Assembly: GCA_951799445.1 (NCBI GenBank)
Contig: OX637287.1
Span: forward strand, 31,886,224 to 31,950,223
DNA length: 64,000 bases
Source: Pseudisothecium myosuroides
Taxonomy: Eukaryota > Streptophyta > Bryopsida > Hypnales > Lembophyllaceae
Direction: 5' to 3'
Shown here: piece by piece, positions 10,757 to 22,521 of the stretch
Layout of the letters: each line of letters begins with the position of its first letter
Numbering within the stretch: the first letter of the stretch is position 1
The notes under the pieces: model-generated
The model's database searches: none
What the model saw: only the letters and a program-made list of their open reading frames with translations
What the model was told of the DNA's origin: nothing
Program-made: the position numbers and the translations under genes

Positions 10757-13428
10757 TTATAAGCGCCGACAAAAGTCAAAAATCTTTTGCTCCAATGCAG
10801 TAATCCGATCTTCCTTAGCCCCTTCAAAGACGTAATATAATGACAATACTACATCCAGGTTCAATTCCTCCATCATTGTGAAACCTAAAGTCATAAAATC
10901 ATATGAAATCATTTCAAATTCAAACCTTCATAAAATTGTTGGGTTTACCAAGATAAAGTAAGTCATTCATCATAGCAAGCACAACTACATTGAACGGGAC
11001 AAACACAAACATGGTGTTCGTTCTCTATGTAATAGTGACAAATATCCAATTAGAGGAGCCTGACTTTTGACTTTATTCTAAAGACTTTGATTGTACTAAA
11101 TCTCTAATAATGGAGGCACAAAAAAAGAGATGTGATGAATTGGGCACATTGCAAAAGTATAGAAGATTGCACTTTAAGCTAATTAGATGAATTATAAGAT
11201 CTTTCCAAAACCTTATTCTTTTTCCTATATTGAAAACTAAACATTTTTTGGTTGGATATCACCGAAAACTTGGTTGCTTTATTTAGATTACCTATCTTAC
11301 ATTCCAATGCCATCCTCATTGTGCTGCAAAGTAGGAAAACTCATAAATGAGTTTGAAATTGCATACCTCACACTAACGATTGTATACAACACTTGAAATG
11401 AAAAGTGAAGTGAGGAATTTTATACCTCAAATTCCAAGTTGTCAATTCCAATCTTGTCAACAAGTTGAATCCTCCTCATCCTTGGAGAAGCTTCAAGGAT
11501 CTTTGCTTCGACAATCTTCATTTGTGATCTTGTAGTAGACATATCGAGGGGGTTGAACGTCTTCCCCAACATCGCTATCTCCAACTAAAAACAAATACAA
11601 AACCATAGAGTTCAATCTTTGCCCAAATTAATTGTGACATTGCACTTCACATATAGAATTTAATACTTTGAGAATGACCTCAATGGTTATTTATTTTAGA
11701 AGTCTTGTGGAAAAATTGAGTGACATACTTATGGACTAGGAAAAGAACTAACAAAAGTTTGAAGACTAGTCTTCGAGCATGAACCATGCCTTCATAGTTT
11801 TAGTGAAGGTTGTCTCGTCCTTAGCCATACAAAAATCCACTAAAAGTTGTTTTTTGGTTTAACTTACAGCGCACAAGAAGAATCCACCTTACTCTTTCGT
11901 GATTTCAACCACGCCATGCAAATCATAGCACTCTCCAATCATTGCACGTGCAATTGCACCATACACTACATCACTTCCAAAAGGATCTGTGCAGCCTGAT
12001 TCATGCGTTTGAATCCTCCATTTTTGACCTTCAACAGAAAATGCAAAGTCAATAAGAATTAGTTGCGTACTCATTTCAGATTCACTAAAGTATTGATCTT
12101 TTGCATCAAAGCGACTACAATATAATTGGACTTAATAAAAGCAAAACCAACCAACCTATATGATATGCGTGAAACTGTTAAGAAGGCCAGATTTACAAAC
12201 TCTAAATGCTGGAGAACTAATGACACCTCAACTAGTAGTTGCATGTGTTTGACTAACTTGAGACTTTAGGTTTATGTGTACCTTCACAATGCAGCTGAAG
12301 CTCATCAAACCACTTTTTGAATTCTTCGTGAGAGGCATTTTTCTTTGGCTTAGGACAACCTAGCTTACTGTAAAGCTCCATTCTAGCATCTCGGATCAAA
12401 CTGCTTCTTCAATCCCTGACATTTTTGTTCACCATTTTTGATAGGCCACCATTTGGCCCTAGGGGTCCCCATGCTTTTAAGAATTCAACCTTTGCCAACT
12501 CATTCTGTTCAATGTCGAAGGAGATCATCATGGCCTCAAAAAGGATGTCATCTGAGGGATACATTGTTGAGTTGGAGAATTTGCCAACAAGAAGTTTACA
12601 GACAACCTCAGTTTGCTTCATCTGAAAAAAAGCCATGAATGGTGTTAATATGATAATTACCGTGACTCCATATAACTCTTGCAATATGTAATATGTTCAA
12701 CTTGACTATAATGAATACCTTAGTTATGGAAGTTCTACATAGTACAACAAGTCAAGTTGCATAGACATTCAAATCACTTCAATATCCAAGAACACAGGTT
12801 CAATGAAAGCTAATTAAAATAGAGAATACAAAACATTAATGTAGTCATGAAAAAAATTTCATCACACTAAGGTAACTTACCTTGTACAATAGTATAGAAG
12901 TCAGACATAGATGTACATTCTAATACCGGCAAAAAATATAGAAAGCTTTGCTGACAGGATTGATACCTTCACTTGTGTTGGATTGCAACATGGCATGATG
13001 TCTTTACATTTCTCCATTGAGATTTCCAATGCTCTTGTGGTAGACAAAACTTGCTGGCGGAGCAACTCATTTTCTTTTATGAGTTTCGCATAGTGCCTTT
13101 TCTGGATTGCGTCCATTGGAGCGCTGAAGTATTCCTGACCTTGTTGATGGTTTCCAGGAACATTAGTTGTCCTCTCCTGTTGTCCAATCTCATCCACAGG
13201 GGTGCTAGCTACTCGTATGACATGAGCTTCTACTCCTTGGTTCAAGCTTTGAACTGCAACTCCCGCACTGGTTCGGCTTACATTGGCCGGTGCTATAGGA
13301 ATGCTTTTTTCTCTGCTACACTGGCTTCCATGAGATGCAATGACGCTAGAATGGCGTCCTCTACGCATCGGAGTTTTAAATTGAGCCTTCAATGCAGCCA
13401 ACCGTTTAGCCTCTTGTTGAGTAGTCAT
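10757..13428 (-). CDS. Accessory gene of the Plavaka-type element, multi-exon, degraded, function unknown
   Basis: Not recognised. Exon-like blocks on the minus strand are 13428-12967 (starts MTTQQEAKRLAALKAQF; basic, then a predicted coiled coil near KLIKENELLRQQVL), 12621-12282, 12028-11893, 11584-11426 and 10884-10757, the last ending ...FDFCRRL and a stop. The first three join in phase (0, then 1); the link to the later two is not resolved, so exons may be missing or decayed. The second block has an in-frame TGA at 12411-12409 after NVRD and continues open as RSSLIRDARMELYSKLGC; CGA to TGA would explain it. A basic N-terminus plus coiled coil would suit a DNA-binding partner of the transposase, as CACTA elements often carry a second gene, but that is inference. 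Confidence 0.5.
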
Positions 13429-13624
13429 GGAATGTACTGTTACATTTAGCCACAAGTTTGACAAATTGTACAATGAGTACAGGTGATGGAAACTCAATCA
13501 TCACACGTGAGGAGTGAGGAATTGAATTACAAAATCCACTTGTGTAGCTAAAGTTGGCAAAACCTAGTGACAATTTCAGTTTCCAATTACAAACAAGACC
13601 AATGATAATGAGTTGCATGCTCAT

Positions 13625-14233
13625 ATAGGAGGTTGTAAATTTGTCGAATATAGCTGTGCCCAGCTCCTATTCCAAGTCCTAATGTCATACAAGCTTGCCC
13701 CTGCACAAACAACAAAAAAATTCAATCATCACACGTGAGGTTTTCACGGGCTGCCAGTCTTGCTCAAGTTTCTGAATGAGAACTTCAGTGGAACACAATG
13801 CAGACCACAAGGCCAATTTGGGCTTCCTGGTCCTTGCAGGTGTAATATAATATCAACCATTGATTCGTATAGCATGCAGTAGCAAAAGACTTAACAGTAA
13901 GAGAAACTCTTTATCACATGGCATTTAATCAGGGCCCACTGTGACAGTTCCTTTTGATCAGAAAACATGAAAATGTAAGGAACGCATAGATATTTGGCGC
14001 AATCTCAGACCAGTACCCTTGCGAAGTCATACAGATTTCAAGGGTCGTCTATAAGATAACTTACAACGATAACTAGAAAGAACAAAGTAAGTTTGATGTA
14101 ACTTTGATGTATTGCCAATCAACCTACCTACCTACTCTATACACTAGATATCATCTTCATGGTGACGGAAAGATAAGTAAGGCAATATGAGAACATTCGC
14201 ACCTGTTTTTAGAGCTCCCGAGAACAGTCCAAA
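13625..14233. other. Non-coding or decayed interior of the Plavaka-type element
   Basis: The phrase caatcatcacacgtgagg occurs at about 13495 and again at 13722, a local duplication. Minus-strand 13735-13845 could be a further exon of the accessory gene (reads KLALWSALCSTEVLIQKLEQ in one frame), but no start or splice partner could be fixed. Confidence 0.3.
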
Positions 14234-14237
14234 TTAA

Positions 14238-15697
14238 CCCTTTAATGCCGGAACAACCAGAATTGGCCTACGGTTTGGACTTTGTTTGCATTTGAGTGAT
14301 AAAGATGGAATCAAAGTGAAATTCGTGGAACTACAAAGTTGTGGGCAAGAGTAAATTGAAAATTTAGCAATCTTTCTAAAAAACAACTAAAGATAATTGA
14401 AGTTTCTGTGCCTATCCAAAGCTCGTATTCAACCAGAAATCTACAATACAAGGGTTACAACGTACACTGGTGTGGCAGCATACTTGTCAGGGACCGTAGA
14501 GAATGCAGGGATGGTGACCGACGCAGCCGATGTGCGGCAGTTACGTACCAGGTCAAGGAACTAGCAAGACGCCTGGTTGAGAAGAAAAACGATGCTAAAC
14601 ATGAGGATGGCGTAGGAGGTCGTGGCAATCTGCAAAGATGGGGCTGCCCAACTTGATGATGTTAGCCGGGAGAATTCAAAAACAAATCCCAATGCTACCC
14701 CAAGGAGCCACTTGATAGGACAGAACTATCTAAGGTTACCCAGTTCTCGAAGAGAAAACTGCAAGAAGGGTCCACTCATCTTGTCCTGGTGACACTAGTG
14801 GCAGGGATACTAATATGGATGAAAACGATGACCAAATCTTTCACTTGAGGAAAAGCTTCTTCGCTGGATACTAAGAAATTGTTCAAACTACAGGATTCAA
14901 ATGGCGATTCTGCAATTGTTCGAGAACTTGATGGGGATTTTGGAGCAGATCGAGATGACCCAGAAGTTCTTCTGGAATTTTGGACCATGAAGCAACAACT
15001 CAGAGAGAATAAACAGTCCAACTTTGAGGTGGTTGTCCAAACAGAAGCCATTGTACATGAAATACTTTCTCAAATAAAACTGCGATAATTCATCTTTTGT
15101 GAATTCAGATACTTCCGTTTTCCTTCTCCCCAAAATGTCATATTGCAACAAGCCCTTCCAAGAATCCTGTATGGATATAGAAATGCTCAAGGCGCTCAAG
15201 TGAAGGTGCACATCAACCTGAATCTCTATGAAGCATCCTGAGTGATTATTGAAACATAAAGCATGTAATGTTGCCGCAAAGGAGTTGCCGGCTTTGTTAT
15301 TCCTGTTAAATATTACTCCGTAATAGCGATGGTTTTTGCAACACACAGCTCGGGCCAGTGAGCTAATGACCGGGATGCGGGTTGCTGCTGTTACATCGGT
15401 CAGAGAAGTACGCCTCACTTGTTCTGCAAAGTGACCAGCTCATCACCAAATTTCCTCCGGGTTATACGGACTACAAATTCAGACCCATCAACACTTCCAA
15501 ATTTTTCATGTTCGACACTTTTTGGACACTTGGTGTTTTGACATTTGGGTAATGTGCTTTACTACGGTATGTATGAGCAGAATTTTTTTTGCCTTGAATG
15601 CGGTCTGTTTTCGTGAACATAAAGCATTATGTATTCTCCCTTCACTGAAAATATGGTGGAGTAGATGGTGACACCCAAACTCGTAGGCATAAAAGGG
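14238..15697. mobile_element. TTAA-type element with CCCTTTWATGCC ends (F3)
   Basis: The left end is TTAA then CCCTTTAATGCC (TTAA at 14234-14237). The right end is GGCATAAAAGGG then TTAA (15698-15701). That is a 12-bp TIR with one mismatch and a TTAA duplication. The 1.46-kb interior shows no transposase. One internal frame, 14879-15088, encodes an acidic peptide (ELDGDFGADRDDPEVLLEF) that might be a captured coding scrap, but it matches nothing I recognise. Confidence 0.65.
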
Positions 15698-15701
15698 TTA
15701 A

Positions 15702-16701
15702 TCTATAGTAAAGATCGACCCTCAAGGGTTAAGCTACAAGAACTATTATAGACTGAATCATTAAGCTAGAATAATTACAGAGTATTTCACAAGTGTCCTG
15801 ATTATTGCAGGGAAGGGTTCAAACTTCAATTCTTTCTGGAATGAAGACTTCAGTTTAGGTTTATCCACGACACTCCGTTGCTTGTCCTCTTTGTAACTTT
15901 AGTTAACTTCAAACCCTAGGGTTAAAATACTGACGCAACTTTTGAGCATGTGCAAACGAGTACATTATGTCAGATAGAATTCCAGCAAATAAGACAGAAT
16001 TCAAGCCGTATAGATAGAATTCTAAAAATGAGTACGACAAAATTCCAATGGTCACGGTACACGTGAAGCAATGGACTCACACGATGTAATTGAATAGGAT
16101 AAATTTTCAACGTCTGTACAGAATCTTGCAATCCGGTCCAACCTTACAGGGCAGGTGGGACTCACCTACAGCAAAGCGCAAGTTCTCACGCCCTTCGTTG
16201 CTCACGGAACATCCGCCATTCGCCGCTCGCGTAGAATGAAAGTGTAAGTGTTCACGCAGCTTGAAGGTGGCGTACCTTGACGGTCACGCAACTTGAAGCC
16301 CGGCCGAACCTCACCGCCGAACCGGCACTGCAGGTTTGTAGCCTGTACAAACTTTTTTTACATAATATTTTAAGCATTATTTGAGGAGAAAAGAGTATTT
16401 TATTCTCTGCTTTGGAAACAGACCTGGTTGTTTTCTAAGGAATTGACTTCAGGTTTTCTCTTCCTCCGACGGCACGTCAATTTGTGTTCCTGTAGGACAA
16501 AATTACAAGCGAGGCAGGCGGTGGAGCTCCAGGCTGCTGAGCAAGGTTTCGGCGTGTTGATCGTTTCTACAACCCCGACAGGATTTCGTGCTCATCGATT
16601 TTGTCGCAAAGGTGAGGACCATGTTTATTCATTGTACACGTTTTTCCTATTCTTGTGGGCAAACCCGACTTATAACTATCAGGAATTTCTACACTTGGCA
16701 G
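15702..16701. other. Plavaka interior between the TTAA element and the VAC14 fragment
   Basis: 16140-16330 is GC-richer and could be a captured promoter or 5' region. A GT-AG-bounded block at about 16495-16611 ends ...LIDFVAK in the frame that leads into DIVTE of VAC14, but an in-frame TGA and mismatch to the family make it at best a decayed exon. Otherwise nothing is recognised. Confidence 0.3.
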
Positions 16702-18163
16702 GATATTGTGACGGAGCAGGATAGTGATCAATTCAGGTTCAGTTCAACTCATTAAACTGTTTGTTATGTAAAGGATTCAGTGACCCAGTTTTATCTCTTT
16801 TCAGGCATCAGAATAAAGTTCTCGAGTGGTCTAAATTGCCCTTGTACTAGTCAGAAAATTTGCAACGAGTTCAGAGATTCATAAGCGATTATATTCATGG
16901 ATGTAGTTTCCAAAGGTGTGATTTAAAATTAATTCCTAAGCTTGTGGTGAGTGCAGCATTGAGGAGTTCATTCCACAATTGAGGGAGCGCATGAATGTAG
17001 TCAACCCGTTTGTTCGAGGATTTTTGGTTGGATGGATCACTGAGCTGGCCAAGCTTCCGGCGATTGACATGCTTGGTTACCTCCCAGATTTTCTTGATGG
17101 TAAGCATTTTTCACAACCTTATTTAATATTCTGATCACGAACCAATATGTCTTCGTTTTAAGCTTCTGAATACAATCAATACATAAATGAGATGGACAGA
17201 CTGTATTATCAATGGGTGTTGTGTTCTTCTAGGGTTATTCGATATGCTTAGTGACTCCAACCTGGAGTTACGACAGCAGGTTGATCGAGCTCTGAAAGAG
17301 TTTATGCAGGATATTCAAACTGCTCCGGTAAGTGCTCATAATCTTTGCATTTGCTCCAAGTGGCCAAATGTACAGAGGTGACTACCTCCACATCTATAGG
17401 AGACGTAATAAATCGTTTAAGAAGCTTAAAGAGAGGTATCAAAGTGTACAGCATGGTAGGAGGAAACCATGCGCTACATTTAATTTCGAACGGCAGAAAT
17501 ATGTTCTAGATGTTACCATTATCAACTATTAGTTTCGGAAGTGAGGATTGAGCGCTTGGGGTTAATTAGTGTGCTACATGAGAGCTATGGGGTGTATCAG
17601 GGTTAGGGTTCACGCATTCATTAGTCTATTCCTGGTTTCTTGAACTGATTTGTGACATTTGGTTGATGAGAATTTTTGGCAGTCGGTGGACTACGGTAGA
17701 ATGGCAGAGACACTTGTACAAAGAGCAGGATCTTCCGATGAGTTTACTCTACTCACCTCGATCACTTGGGTATGTTTATTTCACCAGTTGGCTAACCTTA
17801 GGTTGAAATTTCACTGATGGTTCAATAGTTGATATCTTGTACCGCTTGTTTGACTTGGGGTGCTGCATTTCAACTGATATCATATTCGAGTATCCAGACT
17901 TTTCTATAAGTACGTTGGCCAGTTTACTGCTTTGTAAAGAATTTTACGATGCTTTGGATGGTCATAAAAGAGATGTTTAGCCTTTCAAACAACCATCTAA
18001 TTCTGATATCATTTAGTGTGGTTTGACCTTCTTGAGTTGGAACATGTACTGGAGGAACTTTTGAAATGTGACAAATATGATTAGTGTGGCCTTGCATCTC
18101 CATGTGCTGCCTACTTTCGGGTAAATTTCGTTTGATTAACAAGATTTTGTTGCGGGTGTAGAT

Positions 18164-19364
18164 TGTCGCGGTACAGAGTAAGTGAATTCCCTGTTATACT
18201 CCCAAAAACCACTCTAAAGCATAACAAAATGACTCTAAAGATCGAACCCACGAGATTCTGTGAAGTGTCTAGCTCTATTCCCAACTTAAGCTCCTGTCAG
18301 TCTCCAATTTCTACTTTCCGGTCCTAGATCTAAAACCGGAAACAACAACACACCGAAAACAACGACCAGACCTCTCTCTATCTCTTTCGGCCTGTCAAGC
18401 TTTTCGGTCCTGTAAAACTACCACACTCCGGGATCCTATAACTTCTGATCCTGGAACTCCTCTGGACCGATCCGATCCGGTCCTCTCACACGTACTCTCA
18501 CTCCACTTTGATTTAGTTTTGCCTTTGTTTCACCATCAGAGGGTTCGCCGCTTGCTTTTGAGAGTGGCAGGCCCGCCACTCCTTCCGTGACTTATAGTGG
18601 CTGAAGACCCACTTCTCTAATCCACTACTTCCTACACTAGCGCAGATCCGGTTTGATCTCTCACAGCCACCCGGATAGCGATCCGGTTTGCAGGTCACAC
18701 AAAGACCCCCCGTACGATCCTCTCATACTACAACGACCTTGATGCCAAGTTCCCTCCGTGCGAAGTTAGGTGGTTACAAGTGAACTCGTCCGTTCCAACA
18801 TGAACTAAAGCTCTTCCGTTTACCAACTAGGGCAGCGAGACCTCATAGGAGATCGGACACTCAACCGGATTTCCTATCCAGGAGTTCTAGCGAGACTAAG
18901 GACTCCTTCCCTATCCGCCTAGCCTAACAACGGCTTTCTCACCCGGAATCGTGAACTGTAGAGGTGCTGAGGAACTGAAATCCACTCCCAACACTTAGAA
19001 TACCCACTCACATGCACATAAGAGCAAAACAAACACACTAAGGGGAGAAATCTCTCTAGAATCTGCATACATTTTTCTAAGTCCTCACCAAAACAACCCT
19101 GCCACGCGCGGGAGAGACGTACAACAAGAAATCAATAGAAAACGCACAAAACTCAAGGGAAAAGACTCCCAGTCTCCTTCGCAGAGATTGACTAATATAC
19201 ACTTTAAAACTCAAAAGTCAACAAAAAGGGCCCCAGAAAGTCCGCGCGGAACTTTCGGTCCCTGCCGAGCCGGCCAGACCGGAGAAAACCCGATCCAGAA
19301 CAGACACACCAGATCAAATCCGATCCGGTCCTAACTAACAAATATTTACAAAACTAATTCCTAT
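18164..19364. other. 3' non-coding part of TGTCG element copy 1
   Basis: No open frame of note. It is rich in TCCGG/CCGGA words (for example gatccgatccggtcc, agatccggtttg) and shares blocks with the equivalent region of copy 2, including TCAGAGGGTTC and TACTACAACGA. These conserved non-coding blocks suggest cis-acting sequence. Confidence 0.5.
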
Positions 19365-21140
19365 CTATCCTATCACAACCAGATCTACTCCTTGATCCGT
19401 TCCTTCGTCCATAACTTGGTCTCCGCCTTGGTCCACGCTCTGATCTCGTTCTTGATCCGCACCCTGATCCGGGGTCAGATCCATACTTTGATCCTGCCCC
19501 TGGTTCAGTGTGGGACTCCTAGGCGGTTCCGCTCCAAGCTGTTCGAAGACGTCCGTCAGATTCCGGTTCCGCTCCCCGGTTTCACGATCTAGGAGATCCG
19601 GTGACGAATCTAAGTTGATGGTGTTGGCGAGCTTCCTCCCACTCTTCTTTGACTGGGGAGTCCGATCCTTTCCTTCCGTCTGAATGCCCACGTTCGGAAA
19701 AGACCCGGGCATTGAAAGGTCGGACAGATGGAACGACCGTGACAACGTCACTCCGTTCAGCTTTCTACTACTCTCCTCCATCCGGTTTGCTGCTTCTCGG
19801 GCTTCCACCATCACCAATTCCACCTTCTCGGAGTAGTCCGTTAAGATCCGGACCAACCTGGTTCCGGATATCTTCTTGTCCTTGAGGACTCCCTCGTCAA
19901 ACAGCTTTGACTTGGTGACGGCCTCTCCGGTTGTCCCAAAAGTGGCCTTCACGTCCTCGGCTACTTTTCGGGTAGCCTTCGCCATCTCCCGTGTGGTGGC
20001 CATGTCCTCCTTGAAGAGCAACAGTTCCGTCTTCAACGACTCATTCTCCTCTTGGAGTCGTCGTATCTCCGCTTCTTGCTTCTGGATCTCATCCGGGTTG
20101 GAGATGTACTCTGCAACCATTCCTGCGAGGTTGCTATCCGCTGGTGCTCCCACCAGCTCACTGATCTGGTTCAGAACCAGCTTCTTCACCGCCCAGTCTG
20201 CTCGCACATCGCTCAAGATGTTGATCAGCTGGTTGAACGGATCCGTCGGATCCGATCCGGAAGGACCCGGTCCTTCAAAAACCGGTCTCTTCCCAGGGTT
20301 GGATGTCTCACCCGGAGGGGTTGGGATTCCTCTCCGGTGAGGAGGCGTCGTCTTCTGCCGCTTGTTTTGCGGCCGGTGTTGCTCCTCCTCCTCTTCTTCT
20401 TCTTCTTCATCGGAACCGGATACTTCCTCCTGTTCTTCCTCCGATTCCGATTCCCCATACTTCAGGAGTGACTCTTGAGTCTTCCACTCCTTCTCCTCCG
20501 TATCCGTGAGGAGTTGGTTATGCTTGTAAAGATGGAAGATGTAGGGACTCAACGGAGTCGGCCTACTTCCTCCGATCTTTGGAACCAGACGGTTGACCAG
20601 ATCGGAAAAGATTTTGGCCCAGTCCACTTTCCGTTCCCCGCTCAGGGCTCCGAAAATCAGGTTCCCGATGGCTATCGTTATCCTCGTTGGCTTCTCCGGG
20701 TGGATGATCGGAACCAGGAACTGCAAAAGGTTGCGATGCCGGTCGTCCAAACAATCCGCGACCGCATACCCATCCTTCGAGTCCACCGTGCTCCGGAACT
20801 TCCCCCGAGTGTATCCCTCCTTCGAGGTGGCCATCCCTCGACCTCCTGACCGGAAGTCGTACACGGACCTCCACATCTCTTCCGTCCAACTGCCCGGAAT
20901 TCCGCGGATGGTCTTATCGAACTGATTCGAGAGTTTTCCCAACAGCTCTCGAATCATCCGTTCCTCTCTAAACCCCCAGGGTTTATCTATCAGCCCTCCG
21001 CAACCCATCTTGGCAAGATCCTCCATGAGGTTGTCCTTTTCCTTCTCTTCTGCTGGAATAATCAGACACACCTTCCGGAGTTTAACTTCTACTGCGGAGG
21101 AACTAGACGGTCCTGCTCTACTCTTGCGGAGCTGAGGCAT
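19365..21140 (-). CDS. Single ORF of TGTCG element copy 1; plant-transposon-protein/Gag-like, 591 aa
   Basis: Uninterrupted. I take the ATG at 21140 (MPQLRKSRAG), because the paralogous protein at 59240-61141 starts at the equivalent place (MAEASRSRRS); an upstream in-frame ATG at 21200 exists. The N-terminal 250 residues are alignable between the two proteins: MGCxGLIxxPW, NQFDxTIRG, PEKPTRIT, IFGAL, SPYxFHLY, LLKYG. Next come an acidic Glu-rich run, a long coiled coil (about 320-440) and a tail with repeats of DQG. The FLVPIIHPEKPTRITIAIGN region recalls the putative plant transposon protein domain found near plant retroelements, but this is a resemblance only. No protease, reverse transcriptase, integrase or DDE motif is present, so the element must be mobilised in trans. 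Confidence 0.6.
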   Translation of the reverse strand: MPQLRKSRAGPSSSSAVEVKLRKVCLIIPAEEKEKDNLMEDLAKMGCGGLIDKPWGFREERMIRELLGKLSNQFDKTIRGIPGSWTEEMWRSVYDFRSGGRGMATSKEGYTRGKFRSTVDSKDGYAVADCLDDRHRNLLQFLVPIIHPEKPTRITIAIGNLIFGALSGERKVDWAKIFSDLVNRLVPKIGGSRPTPLSPYIFHLYKHNQLLTDTEEKEWKTQESLLKYGESESEEEQEEVSGSDEEEEEEEEEQHRPQNKRQKTTPPHRRGIPTPPGETSNPGKRPVFEGPGPSGSDPTDPFNQLINILSDVRADWAVKKLVLNQISELVGAPADSNLAGMVAEYISNPDEIQKQEAEIRRLQEENESLKTELLLFKEDMATTREMAKATRKVAEDVKATFGTTGEAVTKSKLFDEGVLKDKKISGTRLVRILTDYSEKVELVMVEAREAANRMEESSRKLNGVTLSRSFHLSDLSMPGSFPNVGIQTEGKDRTPQSKKSGRKLANTINLDSSPDLLDRETGERNRNLTDVFEQLGAEPPRSPTLNQGQDQSMDLTPDQGADQERDQSVDQGGDQVMDEGTDQGVDLVVIG

Positions 21141-21671
21141 GGACACGAACTGTGCTAACCGGATTTTGACTGAGGCTACCTTTCTCTCTCCTAGCCGCAC
21201 GTCCCGTTTCTGACCTTCGCTCTTCCAATCTCAACCGGAATACCGCTAAACCTGCAACGCACACTAAAGCGCTGCGCACTCTAACACACTAATACGCACA
21301 CACAAACTCACACAACAAGAAAGCAAAGCGCTGGGGAGGAGCTAAGTACAAGCTGGAGAGCGATTTCAGCAAACGAAGTTTGAAAAAGAGTGGCAACTGG
21401 ATTGGTCAGCCTATTTATAGTCTGATCTGTCACCATGACCAAATCCGTTCCTGACCCAATCCGTTCCAACTCAGATCCGCTCCAACTCTAATCCGGTTTA
21501 GATTCAGATCGAATCTGGATTGTCATCTATTCCGTTCCGTAGCTAATTTCCGGTTATCCGTTACCTCTTGCTCAATTCCGGATACCAGATCACGATTTCC
21601 GTTCCAAGATTTAGATAACTTACAAAAAACCAAAAATTCACACTGCGACATAGATCAATGAGTTTGTGAAG

Positions 21672-22229
21672 TGTAGACCTCTTGAAGTTACTGATGAGCT
21701 CATGAGGTGGCAGAAATATGTATTTCTGACATTTCTGAATGAAAATGCTGCAAGCGCCCCGTCAAAAGATTGGTATGTACAGTATGCCTCCCCAATCTGT
21801 ACGGTACTTCGACTCAATTTAAGGTAGTTGTAAGGTTCTGGGGAAAGCTCCCAGCTACATACAAAATTTGTACTTTCAAATAAAGTTAAGCATTGTGCAC
21901 ACAGAAATCAGCTGATTGAGTGCATGAGTAGGGCCAGTTGGACCCTGAAAGGAAGGAGACTCAAAACTTGGGCCAACTAAGTTAAGAATACGAACCATGC
22001 TCAAATACGTAACTTACTGAACCAGTCCCGCAAGATTCTAGATGAAAGTGTACACCTTCTTGAACACGAGAACTGAGGATCGATTTGGGATCCAGTTTTC
22101 ATGAACACGTTTGGAGAATTAATCGCAAATTCATATTTGCTGTCCTGAAAATGTAGGCTACGAGAATCTACGAACTGCTATGCAAGACCGGTGTACTGAC
22201 TTCTCAACATTGCTGTGGAGTATACGGTA
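21672..22229. other. Plavaka interior downstream of the VAC14 fragment
   Basis: No gene seen. The VAC14 reading frame could run on for some 50 residues after INEFVK but bears no resemblance to the family. Confidence 0.4.
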
Positions 22230-22519
22230 AGGTAGGAGGTTCATAAACCGCTCATCTAAGAGTTGAAGCTGACTTTTGAGGAGGTAGAGTTTCTTAAAAT
22301 ATTTTTCAGTAAATTGGCATCCAACCCAAGTTGTTTCATATTTTTTGAAGCTTTGTGGAATTAGTTATGAATTTCTGAAGATGCAGAAAAGTGCATTTTT
22401 GTGGGCTCCAAAACCGACCACCTCCTCAAATGCACACCACTTGTACATTGGAAAGTGCAAAAAGTACCTCTAGAGCTTGATTGGTTTTAGAACCCGCTCC
22501 ATTTTAGGACCTCCTACCT
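22230..22519. mobile_element. MITE with AGGTAGGAGGT ends and TA duplication
   Basis: The left terminus AGGTAGGAGGTTCATAAA and the right terminus (reverse complement AGGTAGGAGGTCCTAAAA) are flanked by TA at 22228-22229 and 22520-22521. The 290-bp element lies about 500 bp upstream of the Plavaka transposase start codon. It belongs to the same AGGTAGG family as 1647-1941 and the pogo-like element. Confidence 0.8.
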
Positions 22520-22521
22520 TA

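Larger units (their letters stand above)
18164..21650. mobile_element. TGTCGC...GCGACA element with 5-bp TSD (copy 1, 3,487 bp)
   Basis: The ends are TGTCGCGGTACAG and ...CAC TGCGACA. They are flanked by tagat on both sides (18159-18163 and 21651-21655), an exact 5-bp target duplication. TG...CA ends with a 5-bp TSD are the signature of retroviral-type integrase, yet no long terminal repeats are visible: the two ends share only about 9 bp as an inverted repeat (TGTCGCRGT). One long minus-strand ORF is followed by about 1.2 kb of 3' non-coding sequence. A homologous element of almost equal size is at 58125-61592. Confidence 0.8.
16702..21671 (+). pseudogene. VAC14: Captured fragment of the VAC14 gene (five exons, interrupted)
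   Basis: VAC14 is the scaffold of the PIKfyve/Fab1 complex that makes PtdIns(3,5)P2 on endosomes and vacuoles. Exons 16702-16736 (DIVTEQDSDQF), 16957-17099 (IEEFIPQLRERM ... LPDFLD), 17233-17327 (LFDMLSDSNLELRQQ ...), 17683-17769 (SVDYGRMAETLVQRAG ... LLTSITW) and 21654-21671 (INEFVK) join in phase through GT-AG introns into about 120 residues of VAC14 HEAT-repeat sequence. Similarity stops abruptly after INEFVK, and no convincing upstream exons exist, so this is a fragment and not a working gene. A 3.49-kb element is inserted at the last intron-exon boundary. The position inside the Plavaka-type element implies transduplication; a broken host gene is the alternative. Confidence 0.8.

Noticed and set aside
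20225..20925. Plus- and minus-strand ORFs overlapping the 611-codon frame
   Set aside because: Shadow frames in GC-rich, low-complexity coding sequence (Glu-rich and Ser-rich runs).
18164..21650. LTR retrotransposon
   Set aside because: TG...CA ends and a 5-bp TSD invite this call, but no direct repeat of either end is visible within the element and no pol domain is present.
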